Positions 1 through 11,645 of a stretch of DNA of 64,000 bases are shown here, piece by piece. A program made the translations under genes and the position numbers. Within the stretch, counting starts at the first letter, position 1. Every line of letters starts with the position of its first letter. The notes below the pieces were generated by a model. That model was given only the letters and a program-made list of their open reading frames with translations, did not search any database and was not told the DNA's origin. The stretch comes from Branchinecta lynchi (taxonomy: Eukaryota > Arthropoda > Branchiopoda > Anostraca > Branchinectidae): contig JAKZAP010000003.1 of assembly GCA_023053575.1 (NCBI GenBank), positions 10,268,561-10,332,560 on the forward strand, given 5' to 3'.

Positions 1-870
1 ATGTCGGTTTACTAGTAACAGATGTTTGAATAAGCATACCTCTACTTTAGCCTGTTGATGTTGCCATGTAAAACTGTGTTGTTAAGCTTTAGCTGCATAT
101 GTATTATGCTGCAGTATTGTCATTTTTGAGATGCAGAAGGTGCTTATCACTGCTGATAATTATTTACTACCTGTTCGTATGCATTTTATCATAGGCTAGT
201 GAAGTTCAATTTACTGCAATTAGCTACAGTAGAGGTATGTTAATTTGAACACCTCAACTTTAAAACTTTTGTGATTGTGAAAGCAAGTGTCTATAGTCTT
301 TTGATTTTTAAGTTAGTGATTTTATTTTAAGTGGGTTAGTTTTTGTTGATGTATGGGAGGGAAATTATGGTTGAAATTTCCTTATATGTGGATTGATTCA
401 GTTCTGAACCAGACTAAAGATTCTTTGATATTAGCATCACCATGTTTAACCAAGTTCTTCTAATGGAATGAATTTGAAGGGTTTGGGTCTATCCCTGTAA
501 CCTGATGTATCGCTTGAGCAGCCCTATATCTTAGGGTCTTTCTTTCAGTTGTAGCTGTTGGATTGCGTGATGTTTAAATTAGGCCTCTTTCGTCCAGTCT
601 CAGCTTGGAAGCTTTTGGGTGGATGTGGTACTAGTGTCGCTGTTGGAACCAGCTTTTCATTCTCTGAACAGTTGATAAACTTTGAGATTGCTTAATTGTT
701 TTTCTGTTTCTTTTGGATGTGTCTTGGTAAGGAACAAAAACAATTTGTTCTTTCGGTTAGCCCAAGTCTTTGTTGTTGGAAGTGTTGTTGTAAATGCATG
801 TCTTTTCTAAATAGCACCAAGGCCCCTAATAAATTGTCCGTAGCTTAGACAATCACAATGACCTTCCACT
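1..870. other. non-coding stretch, nothing recognised
   Basis: No reading frame of useful length, RNA gene or repeat boundary could be recognised here. Base composition is AT-rich and ordinary for invertebrate intergenic DNA. Confidence 0.5.
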
Positions 871-871
871 A

Positions 872-1665
872 CACTGTAAAAAGTCTCTCCTACATCGGAC
901 TTTAGTGGTTGCACATCACCGAGTTCTGCCATTGTTATTCCGAAATGCGAATTCGGATTTTAAAGCACAATGGACACTTCTAATGCTTTACTTTGTATTA
1001 AATGCTTCACAAATAAACATTTCCGACTTCCTTTAGAAGGCGCTACGAAAATCGGCCGTTTTCTTGTTAGCCCTTGTCTTTACCTCTCTGGCATTTCGGC
1101 GATCCAGACCTTACGGGCTGGGATATTGTGGCAGGAAATTCAAAAACTCCCAGCGATGCTTGATAGAAAAGGATATATTTGAGATGTCACCAAAGTCAAG
1201 CCGCAGATGCAGATTACCTGATTGTTCTAGGGTTTCATCAGAGTTCCATGGCTTGAAGTGCCTATTAAAAGTTTTTCTTTGTAGAATAGTGTTGTGAGGC
1301 TTGATTCGCTTGCTTTATAAAATGTACCAGAATATGCAATAAGCTTATAAAAAATAACATAACTACAAAAATCATTCAAAAACAAATAACGTATTCAAAT
1401 CTGAATTATACAAGCTGATTTATGCATAAAACAAAGCTACTAAGTATTATAAGAGCCATCACTTTTGTCTTTCAAAAAGCTGCTGATCTAGGGGGTAAGC
1501 AGTGTTCCTAAGTTGTTACAGAGAGGGATTGGTGTAGTTTGATGTGCCCATTGAACTTTTACTCTATGAATTCTGATTTTAACTCTCCGAATTCGGATTT
1601 TAACTTTCTAAATTCGGTGGTATGCAACCACTAAAGTCCAATGTACGAGAGACTTTTTACAGTGT
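872..1665. mobile_element. non-autonomous TIR element, about 0.8 kb
   Basis: Both ends carry an inverted repeat of roughly 40 bp. The left end starts ACACTGTAAAAAGTCTCTC near 872 and continues into GGACTTTAGTGGTTGCA. The right end at about 1624-1665 is its reverse complement with a few mismatches. Inside, AATTCGGATTTTAA occurs near both ends. There is no transposase reading frame, so this is a MITE-like element mobilised in trans. No convincing target-site duplication was found, so the superfamily is undecided. The interior (about 965-1555) has a second, TIR-less copy at 31306-31955. Confidence 0.75.
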
Positions 1666-1796
1666 TCTTATGGTTTGATTGGTAAGCCCAAAACTGTGCC
1701 AAAGTTATTACAAATGACTGTCTTTTCGGGATAGCATCAAGCGCTTCATAATAACTTGTTCATAAACTTAACTAGACCTAAGGTGCCTGGGCAACG

Positions 1797-1945
1797 TGAA
1801 GTGTTGCTGCAACCTTTGTCCGGCTTCGCCGACTAAAGTGTTGCTGCAACCTTTGTCCGGAAGTGTTGCTGCAACCTTTGTCCGACTTCGCCGACTAAAG
1901 TGTTGCTGCAACCTTTGTCCGACTTAGCCGACTAAAGTGTTGCCA
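1797..1945. repeat. short tandem repeat, unit about 26-37 bp
   Basis: Four imperfect head-to-tail units built on AAGTGTTGCTGCAACCTTTG are followed by TCCGRCTTCGCCGACT; one unit lacks the second half. The array ends in GTTGCCAGAGCAACAC, a small inverted repeat. A related GTGTTGCTCTCGCAACAC hairpin occurs at 3580-3600. Confidence 0.8.
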
Positions 1946-4900
1946 GAGCAACACTTAGGTTTTGTTTCTTCGCTGCCGGTTAAATACGGAAGTTGTCAAC
2001 TTATCAAAGCTTTTAGAACAGTATGTTGTAAAAAGAATAATCACATGATCAAAAGCTATTCTTCAGCATTGTAAAAACAACAACAAAATAATATCGGAAA
2101 TAGGGACTAAAAAGACTTTGCGTCAGTTGAACTTTATCCTTTTCTATCGTAGACATTGTGACGGATGAAAACTTGGGACAATATCGTATATAATCTAGTT
2201 GGTATTATAAAGCTATCCGTAACTTTTCAGGATTAAAATACCACAGATGACACTATTAACTATTACGAAACTACCTCATTGTTTTACATTATCGTTTGTA
2301 CCCGTTGCGTAAACAGTTAATCCTAGGCTAGGTTACAGCTATAGACCATCAATACAAACTTTCTTACCGTCAGATTTATAGAAATCGAATACAGTGTGCA
2401 CCAATTTGCACAAATTTATAGCCCCTCCTGAACCAATTCTTACTTACAAGTCCCTCTCCTGTGATAGATATCAAGTTTACCGGAAACAAATAATGGGTAA
2501 ACCAGCAAGCAAAAGTTGCAAACCCCTCATCGCTGAAGATGATAACAGCCGATTGTTACTTACAAGTCCCTTGAATGTCATATCTTACAATTGGGAACCA
2601 AATTGTTCTTACCGTCGAATACACCGGAAACAAATAACAGGTACATCAACTAGCAAAAGCTTCAATCCCCTCATCGCCGAAGATGATTATGAGCTAACAA
2701 TCGATTGTTGTTTACCAGTCCCCTACATATCTCACCACTGGCATCGCCTATATTTGGTTTCAGTGTGTACCTTACTACTGAAGTTGTCAATCCCTTGAAA
2801 CTTTCAAACTGGTGTATCTCATGAAGGAATTTTTTTACCCAAAAAATTGATGACATATTCTTTAATCAGCTCATGAACGGCTATCGATTGCCGTCGAAAA
2901 AAAAATTCTACCTGTATTTGTTCCATTCGCTTAGAAAGGAGCAATGGGAGACCTTTTAAAGTTTAAGAGGCATGTCCGATACCATTTCTCTACCGCAATC
3001 CCCAAGTGCAAAAAAAAACGAATGATAAACTCAGCGCAAGTCGCGAACATAAATGGATAGAAACAATAGATGGCAGCACTTTCGGACCTATGGGAAAAAA
3101 ACACTTTTTTGTTTCTGTAGATTTTTCTAATTACCACTCAAAGAAGATATGTTGGCTGTGGGGCCGGATAACTGCCGCATATACTTAACACTTATAGATT
3201 TTATTCCACCTTCATTTTGAAACTGGTGCCTGCCTGCTTGCGTGCTAGAACGGAGCTTTCTACTCGACAGCAGAAACATGATTTGATGAAACGAAAGGTT
3301 GGCTGCACAACTTCAGATAGTCCTCTCTGACATGGGCTATATAACTCCACTTCACTTCGCACACCGTAGGCTCTGGCTATAGGACAAGCAAAAACCATCC
3401 TTTTTGTCCCCAGGCTAGAGTTCTGCGGAGCTTTCCAAAATGTAATGTCATATTCATCGATCCGGCCCAAGGTCCACACTTTCTGTAAAAGCCGCACAGG
3501 TTAGACCCTTGCGAGTTACCAGGAATAAAATGAAATCGGCGGCCTAGGAAAAAAAAAAAAAAAACGAGGACAAAACCAAAGTGTTGCTCTCGCAACACAA
3601 TGATGCTCTAGCAACACAATGCTCTCACAGCACTCCACATGGGCAACCATAAACTCATCAGTATTCACCCAAGTCGCTGTCTGAAATGGCGCTTAGATAG
3701 TGGGTCCTTAATTGGTTTACAAAATGAATTACTTTAGCCATGCAAGTCCATTTAGTCTTTTGTTCTCCAATTGAAATGAGAGAATTTTTGGTTTTATTTG
3801 TGCTGGATAGCATACTTCCTCTTGGTTGCGCAGGACCCCTATTCTTGGCAACTCTTGTTAGAGAAACTATGATCGACTTGGCTACTCCTCCAAGGCGGCC
3901 CACGTGTCACTTGTCACCACTTGACTCCTCCTCCAAGGCGGGAAACCTACATCAGGTAGTCCCGAGGCCCGTGATTGGCCAGTGGATACGAGTTGGCTCA
4001 GAATCAGTGGGAAGATTTAATCACAGTCAGTCAGAGGATGGCTGGGAAGTCCCTCTAGCAGAATACCTCAGTGAATAGCACTGACATTGCCCTTTTTAAA
4101 TCAATGTTATTGTCTTCGGTGACAGTGACGCTGAAAGACAACGTTTGGAGGTGGCGCGTAAGCTTTACTACGATAAGCACAGCACTGATTGTATAACAAG
4201 GTTGGCAAGGCAACAAATAAGAGAAATGAAGCTCAGCGAAATTTTGATGGGATAAGCTAGTGCCATCTGACTGTAGAGCTAGATTAAGTAGATAAGTCCA
4301 ATATGTGTCTCAGCTATTTTGTTTTATTTTGTTGCTTTTGGGGATGACTGGAACTTAACAGCAAGAGGATGCTGGTCTTGTAAATATTCCAGCAAGTTGG
4401 TAATCAAAACCTAGGTAAGAGATGATTTCAAAAGCCGTTAGAGACTGTTGTGAGCTACAAAACCCTAATGCTTTTTTTGGGTATCTTGTGCAGACAAAGA
4501 GCTGGTGGTTCAAATCTCTGTCTCATCGTTTCGTGATGGTAGTGATATCCAAGGAAACCCTGGGCATCAAGACGAGGTCTACTCCTCTGCACGCTCATTA
4601 AAATCCCAACTAATGGATCAAAATAAAACGCTTTACGCAACCTTCGCTTCAGGTGGCTGGATGCTAGTGGATTCATTGAGGCTTTGTTAATGGATTGGAC
4701 AGACGATTATGGGTCGCTGACTAGCATTCGTGTTAGTTCTTTCCGTGCTGCACAGTTGAGGTTTGGCGCCCGTCCGCTTCGTAAGTTCGCGTATCGTTGG
4801 TTGGATGACATTTCGTTTGAACAGCTGGATTTCCGTTCCAGTAGCTGCGTTCGCTGCACTCGAGGCTGTCTCTGGTTTTTCCTCACCGGTGTTCGGTTCT

Positions 4901-5290
4901 TGTCCTATGTGCGTATTTGGTCACATCGATGACTCTGCCTCCCGAGCAGGTTCTGGTTAGTCCGCACTAGTGAGCACTAACCAGACATTGCTTATAGTGC
5001 GAACAAACGATAAGGATTTCTCGGCCGGATTTTTTAACTTACTTCCGTATGGAAGTGATGATGGCGCCGAAAATCCGGGCGGGAATTCCAGCCCGGGATT
5101 ACCGGCCCTGATCGTGTGTCCAAGGCTTTTTTCCGGAAACGGATTAAAAGATCGGGGAGCAGTCACCGGTGAATTCAGTAACGCGTTATGAGAAGCACCG
5201 GTGAGCAATCACCGGACAACGAACGCAGCAGCAATTGCTGGGCACGGCAGGACTGAGATGTTTCGCGTAAAAATGTCATGTGAGGCTCGC
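1946..5290. other. intergenic stretch without a recognisable gene
   Basis: Two imperfect direct repeats of about 100 bp lie at roughly 2460-2730; both contain CCGGAAACAAATAA and CCCCTCATCGC. They account for the 134-codon frame there, which has no recognisable domain. A 16-base poly(A) lies near 3549-3564. Other frames of 60-110 codons overlap one another on both strands and resemble no known family. I see no supported gene. Confidence 0.5.
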
Positions 5291-6712
5291 GGCAGTGTCT
5301 GTCGTTACCCTGTCTGGGAATCGGCACATCACACTCTATTGTTCCCCGTTTGTCGGGAATCGATGTGTCAGGAGCTAATGTTCCCCGACGGATCGGGGAA
5401 TTTACTTGCCCAGGGCTAATCTTCCCCGCCAAGTTCGGGGAATAGATGGGCCCTGGGCTAACATCCCCGAGTACTCGGGGAATCGAAGTGTCCAGAGCTA
5501 ATGTTCCCTCATAATCAAAATAGATTTAGAGATCGGGGAATCGGAAGTATGAGGGGCTAATGTTCCCCGACATGCAAATATTAATTTTGTTGAGTTGAGG
5601 TCGGGCAATCCAAATGCCAGGGGCTACTGTTCCGCGACATGCTAATATTGATTTTATTGAGTTGTGGTCGGGGAATCTAAGTGCCAGGGACTAATGTTCC
5701 CCGATAAGAAATTGTGGTTTTTGAGGCCGGGGAATCGAAGTGTCCAGAGCTTATGTTCCCTCATAACCAAATAATCGACTTTGAGATCGGGGAATCGAAG
5801 TGCCAGGGGCTAATGTTCCCCGATAAGCAATTATGGTTTTTGAAGTCGGGGAATCAAAGTATCATTAGCTAATGTTCCCCGACACGCAAACACTGATTTT
5901 GCGAGTTGAGGTGGGGGAATCCAAGTGCCAGGCCGTTTAATTATGCGGGAACATTAGCTCTTGATGCTTCGATTCCCCGACCTCGAAAACCATCATTGCT
6001 TATTCGGGAACATTAGCCCCTGGCATTTCGATTCCCGACCTCAACTCAACAAAATCAATGTTTGTTTATCGGGGAACATTAGCCCCTGGCAATTGGATTC
6101 CCCGACCTCTACTCAGCAAAACCAATATTTGCATGTCGGGGAACGTTAGCCACTTAAACTTCGATTCCCCGATCTCAAAATAGGTTATTTGATTATGAGG
6201 GAACGTTAGCCCCTGGCATTTCGATTCGCCGACTTCAACTCAACAAAATCAATATTTGCATGTCGGGGAAATCGATTATTTAATTATGAGGGAACATTAG
6301 CTCTGGACACTTCGATTCCCCGACCTCAAAAAACATAATTGTTCATTGGGGAACATCAGCCCCTGGAACTTGAGTTCGCCGACCTTAAAATCGATTATTT
6401 GACTATGAGGGAACATTAGCCCCGGCATTTGGGTTCCCCGACCTCAACTCCACAAAATCAATATTTGCATGTCGGGGAGCATTAGCCACTCAAACTTCGA
6501 TTCCCCGATCTCAAAATCGATTATTTGATTATGAGGAAACATTAGCTCTGGACACATCTATTCCCCGACTTGGCCCGTAAGATTAGCCCTGGGCAAGTAG
6601 ATTCCGCGATCTGTCGATGAACATTAGCTCCTGACACATCGATTCCCCCACAAACGGGGAACAATATCGTGTGTAGTACCGATTCCCAGATAGGTGGACG
6701 GTAGACACTGCC
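5291..6712. mobile_element. 1.4-kb palindromic (fold-back) array of TTCCCCGA/TCGGGGAA units
   Basis: The left half (5291 to about 5935) repeats, every 60-110 bp, a block of the form CTAATGTTCCCCGA, 20-35 AT-rich bases, TCGGGGAATC, AAGTGYCAGGGG. The right half (about 5940-6712) carries the same blocks in reverse complement. The outermost matching sequence is GGCAGTGTCT at 5291 against AGACACTGCC ending at 6712. Each block is itself a hairpin, because TTCCCCGA pairs with TCGGGGAA. There is no open reading frame of interest. This is a fold-back type structure of unknown family; no target-site duplication was found outside the arms. Confidence 0.8.
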
Positions 6713-7433
6713 TTTTCGTCAGCTCCTGGTGAAGCGACAGGTTGGCAAGAGTGGCGTCATTCTAGAGGTAGTTGGTATGTTTTAAGTGATGCGCATGGTT
6801 AAGCCCGGTTGCAAAACTTGCAACTCTATGAAATGCTCAGCTATCATTTCTCAACACTTCAGACCTCCTGCAACATTTGCCAAAGCTATCGTCGTCGTTC
6901 TAACCTGCTACAAGTTACTTAAAAACAAGTTTCTTTGATGGTAGTTATTTCATTACTTAATATTCGTTAAAGTAGCGGCTTAAGTTGAAGTAAAGTTGCG
7001 GGTTATGGAACAGATGAGAAATGAATATTTGCGTGAATGGCCTTTATCAAAGAAATAATTTTTGAAATAATCTCAGAAGCAGTTTAAAATTTTCGTCTTA
7101 AAAGTTCCTAGTTCAGCGTTCGGGTTGAACCACGGTTAACCCCGTTAATAGGAGGTCTAGAGAAAAAGTCTATGTGTCCAATGATGATCTGAACTATACT
7201 TGAGTCGATATCGACCAGTCACTTTGGGTGGACGCTTGTTAGTATGTTGGAGAGGGACATAGGAAAGGTGGTACTCTTCGGGAGTTTCAGTGCGTTTTTC
7301 CAGCAACGTTTGCGTTGATATTTATTGATGTGATCATGTGACTGGGGTGCGCCTACGTTCATTCTTTCTTTTCGCTTCTTCGTCAGATAAGTTCAGGTAG
7401 ATTTTTTTTTCTAGGGCTGCTCAAGCGTACATA
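6713..7433 (+). promoter_or_regulatory. upstream region and 5' leader of RRP1
   Basis: This stretch separates the fold-back array from the RRP1 start codon and must hold its promoter. A pyrimidine-rich tract at 7361-7383 (TTCTTTCTTTTCGCTTCTTC) resembles the TCT-type initiators of ribosome-biogenesis genes, and the bases just before the ATG are ACATA. No TATA box was placed. This is inference from position and composition. Confidence 0.3.
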
Positions 7434-9983
7434 ATGGTCGTGAAGGTTGTGCCCACTGCAAGAGATGCCCCCGAGAATATTTTTGCAAAACGTCTGGCTT
7501 CTAATGAAAAGAAAATCAGGGACAAAGCCGTCAAGAAACTAAGACAGTGGATCAGTAGCAAATCGAAAACGACTTTCACAAAGCTTGAACTTTTGAAAAT
7601 ATGGAAAGGGCTCTTCTATTGTATGTATATGAGCGACAAACCCTTAATCCAAGAAGAGCTTAGTGAGTCCATCGGCTCCATTATTCACGCTTTTGATGAC
7701 GTTGAAACTGGACTTGAATTTTTCCGCTCTGGACTTAAAGTGATAGCATCTGAGTATGATGGGATTGATAAGTGGAGGATCGACAAATTCTTGATGTTCC
7801 TTCGAAGGCTGCTTCGGCATGCCCTTCAGTACGTGAAGAACAGTGATTGGTCGGACGATGCTGTCCAGTTGTTGACGTTAATTCTCAGTGAGGAAGTGAT
7901 TAATGCGAATAAGAACATAACGGCTGTTAGGGTCCCTTTGTCGATGCAGGTCCAGTATACAGACATCCTGATGGAAGAAGTAGCGAAAGTTGGTGGTGAG
8001 GGTTTGGAACACGAGGCAATTATGCCCTTTGTGCAGATCTTCATTGAATTTCTAGCATTTGGATCTGACCCTCGCTTGCGTGACAACGTGAAGAAGTATG
8101 TCTTCCATCACCTTATCAACCAAAGCGATGTTGCTATCGCCCACAAACTTGGAATTGACGTTGAAGAGCTGAAGGAACTATCCGAACATATCGAAGCAGC
8201 TGATTCGGAAGACCAACCAAAAGATCCTCGAGCTGGGAAGGTTGATATTGAGCTACCACAGCTGAGACCTGACTACGGCAAGATTGCCTCTTCTCTCCTT
8301 GAAAAAGCGGGGTCAAGTGGTGTAAGACCTGCCAGCAGGAAGTTCATGTACAAACTGGTTGAAAACTTCAAAGACGTAGCTGCTGGAGTCTATCCTCTCG
8401 ATCCTAAAGTTCTTGACATCCCAGATGACTTGACTTATGAAGACATTAACCAAGCTACTGAGCGCTTTTTAGAGGAAGAAGAAGCGATCAAAACAGCAGA
8501 ATTGGAAGAACGGAAAAAGGTCCGGAAAGAGCGGTTGATGGCAAAGAAGAACAAACAGGTAGTTGCTGTGGAGGAACCTGCACCAGCACCCATCAGCAAT
8601 AACCAGTTGAGAAGGGATAGAAGAAAGGCTGCGCTTGAAGAGAAACTAGCGAAGAAAGCACTTATGAATGGAGAGGATCATCACGACGGCCCTGCAAATA
8701 AAAAGGCAAAGACGTCAAGTGGCTTCGAGGTTGAAGAATTATCGGAAACTCCAGAGCCTGCGAAGAAGAAGAAGCAGAAGAAAGCCAAAGCTCAAGCAGC
8801 TGAAGTTGAAGACCACGGGGAGGCGCAGGAGCCTCAATTACATCAGACCGATGAAGCGATTCACCCTGCAAAGCTTTCAAAAAGGCAGAAGAAGAACTCT
8901 AAAGGTCAAGTTGGAGAAAATGAAATCGTTCCAGCTCCGACAGTAGCCCAACCAGAAGAAGGGCCAACCCCTCCTGAAGCCCTTCCACCAACAACCAACA
9001 CCGAACTTGCAACCAAACCACGCCTGCCAAGGCCGACGCAAAATCGGAACCTGCCCGTAGACGGTCCAGCGATCCCGGTCGACCTCAGCCCGCATAGAAA
9101 CAAGACCCAAAAGCGAAAAATTGAATTTGACTTTGATGACGACACCTTACTTGACACTAACCAGGTCATGTCTGCCATCAAAAAGACGAAGAAGGAAGGA
9201 CCAGGGCCATGGGTTCCAGGAGTGAAGACTCTGCAGAAAATGCGTATTGACGCAAGGATTAGAGCAGAAAAAGCAGGAAAAGTGATTAAGAAGAAGGAGG
9301 AACCGGTTGAGGAATTGCTTGAGGGAACGCCATATGCATTACTGAAGACGAAGCCGAAAAAAGAGCCGAAAGTGAAACCAGCAAAAAAGCCGAAAATTGC
9401 AAAAACCACGGAGGCGACCCCAGCTACAGCGAAGGCTACATCCAATGAGATAGCTGAAAAGGATGAAGCCAAATATGTAGCACCTGTGGCACAGAGTACA
9501 ACTATCGAGATCAATCCAGTGCCTACGCCAAAACCACTAGAGCCCGTTCCAACCCCTACCCCTTCCGAATCCAAGTCCATAAAAAAATCCCCAGCTCAGG
9601 TTCCATCCCCGAAATCCACTGTTGCGGCATGGGACACGAGCTTAAAAGAGGGAGAAATCGAGATCGTAATTCCCAACAAGAAATATACTGGGAAGACCAC
9701 CCTTAAAGCTGCCCCCAAAACGAAGACACTTCCCACACCGATTTTTGCGAAAAGTTCGAAAGTGAAGTTCGTGCTTCAGAAGAATATCGCTCAGGATCCC
9801 TTGGAGTACATGCACGCAGTCAAGACTAGCCCAGGGACCCCCCACGACCCGTCGAAGAGGCCAAGGAATGGAGTTTTGAAGGTCAAGGATAGTCCTGTTC
9901 CAGTGCTGCCCTCTTTTCTGAAGAAGGGGAAAACATCGCCTAAAATTGTCACCAACGCGACAACGAAAAAGTACAAGAGATGA
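7434..9983 (+). CDS. RRP1: RRP1 / Nop52 family nucleolar rRNA-processing protein
   Basis: The family (yeast Rrp1, human RRP1/RRP1B, fly Nnp-1) acts in the nucleolus on pre-60S particles, in 27S/32S pre-rRNA processing. The 849-residue frame starts at ATG 7434 and ends at TGA 9981-9983. Residues about 13-240 are the helical Nop52 domain: FAKRLASNEKKIRDKAVKKL at 17-36, KIWKGLFYCMYMSDKP at 55-70 and WRIDKFLMFLRRLLR at 114-128 match the family closely. Residues about 340-760 are a low-complexity, Lys/Glu/Pro-rich tail with many KKxK clusters, suited to nucleolar targeting. A second conserved block lies near the C terminus (KVKFVLQKN at 776-784, GVLK at 813-816), as in animal homologues. The reading frame has no intron, unlike the kinase gene downstream; a retrocopy origin is possible but the frame is intact. 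The family assignment is firm. Confidence 0.95.
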   Translation: MVVKVVPTARDAPENIFAKRLASNEKKIRDKAVKKLRQWISSKSKTTFTKLELLKIWKGLFYCMYMSDKPLIQEELSESIGSIIHAFDDVETGLEFFRSGLKVIASEYDGIDKWRIDKFLMFLRRLLRHALQYVKNSDWSDDAVQLLTLILSEEVINANKNITAVRVPLSMQVQYTDILMEEVAKVGGEGLEHEAIMPFVQIFIEFLAFGSDPRLRDNVKKYVFHHLINQSDVAIAHKLGIDVEELKELSEHIEAADSEDQPKDPRAGKVDIELPQLRPDYGKIASSLLEKAGSSGVRPASRKFMYKLVENFKDVAAGVYPLDPKVLDIPDDLTYEDINQATERFLEEEEAIKTAELEERKKVRKERLMAKKNKQVVAVEEPAPAPISNNQLRRDRRKAALEEKLAKKALMNGEDHHDGPANKKAKTSSGFEVEELSETPEPAKKKKQKKAKAQAAEVEDHGEAQEPQLHQTDEAIHPAKLSKRQKKNSKGQVGENEIVPAPTVAQPEEGPTPPEALPPTTNTELATKPRLPRPTQNRNLPVDGPAIPVDLSPHRNKTQKRKIEFDFDDDTLLDTNQVMSAIKKTKKEGPGPWVPGVKTLQKMRIDARIRAEKAGKVIKKKEEPVEELLEGTPYALLKTKPKKEPKVKPAKKPKIAKTTEATPATAKATSNEIAEKDEAKYVAPVAQSTTIEINPVPTPKPLEPVPTPTPSESKSIKKSPAQVPSPKSTVAAWDTSLKEGEIEIVIPNKKYTGKTTLKAAPKTKTLPTPIFAKSSKVKFVLQKNIAQDPLEYMHAVKTSPGTPHDPSKRPRNGVLKVKDSPVPVLPSFLKKGKTSPKIVTNATTKKYKR

Positions 9984-9999
9984 TTGTTACGGTTTTAGA

Positions 10000-10005
10000 A
10001 ATAAA
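10000..10005 (+). terminator. polyadenylation signal of RRP1
   Basis: AATAAA begins 17 bases after the RRP1 stop codon. The short distance implies a very short 3' UTR, as is common in compact invertebrate housekeeping genes. Confidence 0.6.
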
Positions 10006-11239
10006 ATTATAACATCGCTAACATGATTGAGCTAGTTTTGTCGGATCAGGAACAAAAAAAAAGGAGGCCGTACTCTTACTGACAGCGCAGTACGGCTACT
10101 TCGGCGAATTTTGCTGACTGCCTGTCTAACCGAGTTTCTTCGTCCACGCTATGTATATATACGAGGTCGGAAATGAACCAGTAACATGGGTAAACAAAAG
10201 TGTCGGTAGATGTTTATGCGGTGGACGGAGGCACACAAATAGTTCTACCCTTATTTTATTCCGATCTGACCAAGCCTTGGAAATTTCAACGACGTAGTTC
10301 TACTAGCCATACCGGTTACTGAATCCTGGCTTACCGGGAATCTTTAGGTTTTCCTAGTGTCTTGGAACTCGGAAAATCACTACTAATCGGCTATACTAAT
10401 CGTAAGCGCAAAGTGGAAAGTTGATCCGTCGGCTGTTATTGGGACTTAGGCTAAAACTGGCTTCGTTTGCCCGAGTGGTTTGGGTGCTTCGCTAGTTTCG
10501 GAAAGTGAAGCAAATTGTTCTGTAAATTACGACGTTCTGTAAACGACGAGAGTGGAAATCGATCTTGTAAAGTTGTATGCCTGGAAACGCTTTCCGCGAA
10601 TTCTTGCGCGCGGCGATTTTTTGTTTTGCTTTTCGGAAAGAAAACTCGTCGGAACTAGGAGTTTCGAAGTACTAAGATTCGGCAAATCAGGTAGTTTTAG
10701 TCCAGTCTGTGAATGTGTTCTTGACAAAACTATGACATTCCCGAATGAGGGCTACCACTATTACCAAGAACAAATAAACCAGTAGAACCCCCGTCTTTAA
10801 TCCCATGCAGCGACTAAGGGAACCGTATGCTGAGCTTTGAGTTGCTGCTCGTCAGAGAAAGTAGTGCAGGATGCGCGCTGACCCCCTCTGCACTGCGTCG
10901 AGACAGCCAATCGGCTTTTACTTGTGAAATTTCTTCTACGGGGCTTAACTGCGATGTAGCTGTTTGTAGAGGGAATGAGTTGTGATGTTCCGTGTAGCTC
11001 CTAACCTCAGCTCGTTTGCGTGGTATCCTACAGGGATTTATTCGACTCCGCATGGCCATATTACTGAGATAAGGGGACGGAGGTTCTGGTGCTTATTTGT
11101 TCTTGCTAAATCAGAAACGAAAGGTCTCTGCAACGCTCTTATCAGCCATTTGGCGACATGCGGTGTAAATAGTTACAAGCTGTCGGGTACCCGCTCTAAA
11201 TAACACGATCGCGGATTTTTTCTTCGTCGCAGTGGCTGA
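10006..11239. other. intergenic stretch without a recognisable gene
   Basis: Only short overlapping frames are present (up to 81 codons), with no domain or splice structure that I can recognise. A GCCCGAGTGG stretch near 10469 looks like a tRNA A box but has no matching B box or cloverleaf. Confidence 0.5.
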
Positions 11240-11645
11240 TAGCTTGTTCACACGGGGCTGAAACAGCGACCGATTCTCGATCAGCGGCCGATTTACGCGC
11301 GTAAATAGCGGTTGAAAAAAATCAGCCGCTGATCTTCCAAATAGGTGCGTATTTTCATCGCGGTCACCAACCGGGATAAACTAAATCCTTTGGAATGTAC
11401 CTTTGATGAATCTAGGGCCAGAAAACAGACTCAAGTTCCAGTTCAAATTCTGTCAGACCCATGTAGCAAGACATGATTTTTACACTAATCATGCCAGGAT
11501 TAGTAAATGATTTCGAAAAAAAGGTAGAATAATTTTCTAATTACAACAGTGTATGTTCTGTGTATGTCTAATATTTGTTTTCGTTGCTTTCCTTTAAACA
11601 AATAATAATTTGAGTAATTTTTCACTTCAACCCTCACTTATCGCT
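11240..11645. mobile_element. truncated copy of the TAGCTTGTTCACACGG transposon family
   Basis: This segment matches the left half of the complete element at 62299-63127. It has the same terminal sequence TAGCTTGTTCACACGGGG, the same CGATTCTCGATCAGCGGC block and the same TTTCGAAAAAAAGGTAGAAT block. Similarity fades at about 11645 and no right terminal repeat follows, so the copy has lost its right end. It contains no coding sequence. Confidence 0.75.

Noticed and set aside
2394..2798. 134-codon open frame as a possible gene
   Set aside because: It lies over two imperfect direct repeats, has no recognisable domain and no coding-like composition; the frame is best explained by the repeat.
8906..9580. 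224-codon minus-strand frame inside RRP1
   Set aside because: It is the complement of the Lys/Pro-rich RRP1 tail, which is low in stop codons on the other strand. No independent evidence for a gene.
10465..10530. Possible tRNA from GCCCGAGTGG
   Set aside because: Resembles a Ser/Leu tRNA A box, but no B box or acceptor stem can be placed within 100 bases.
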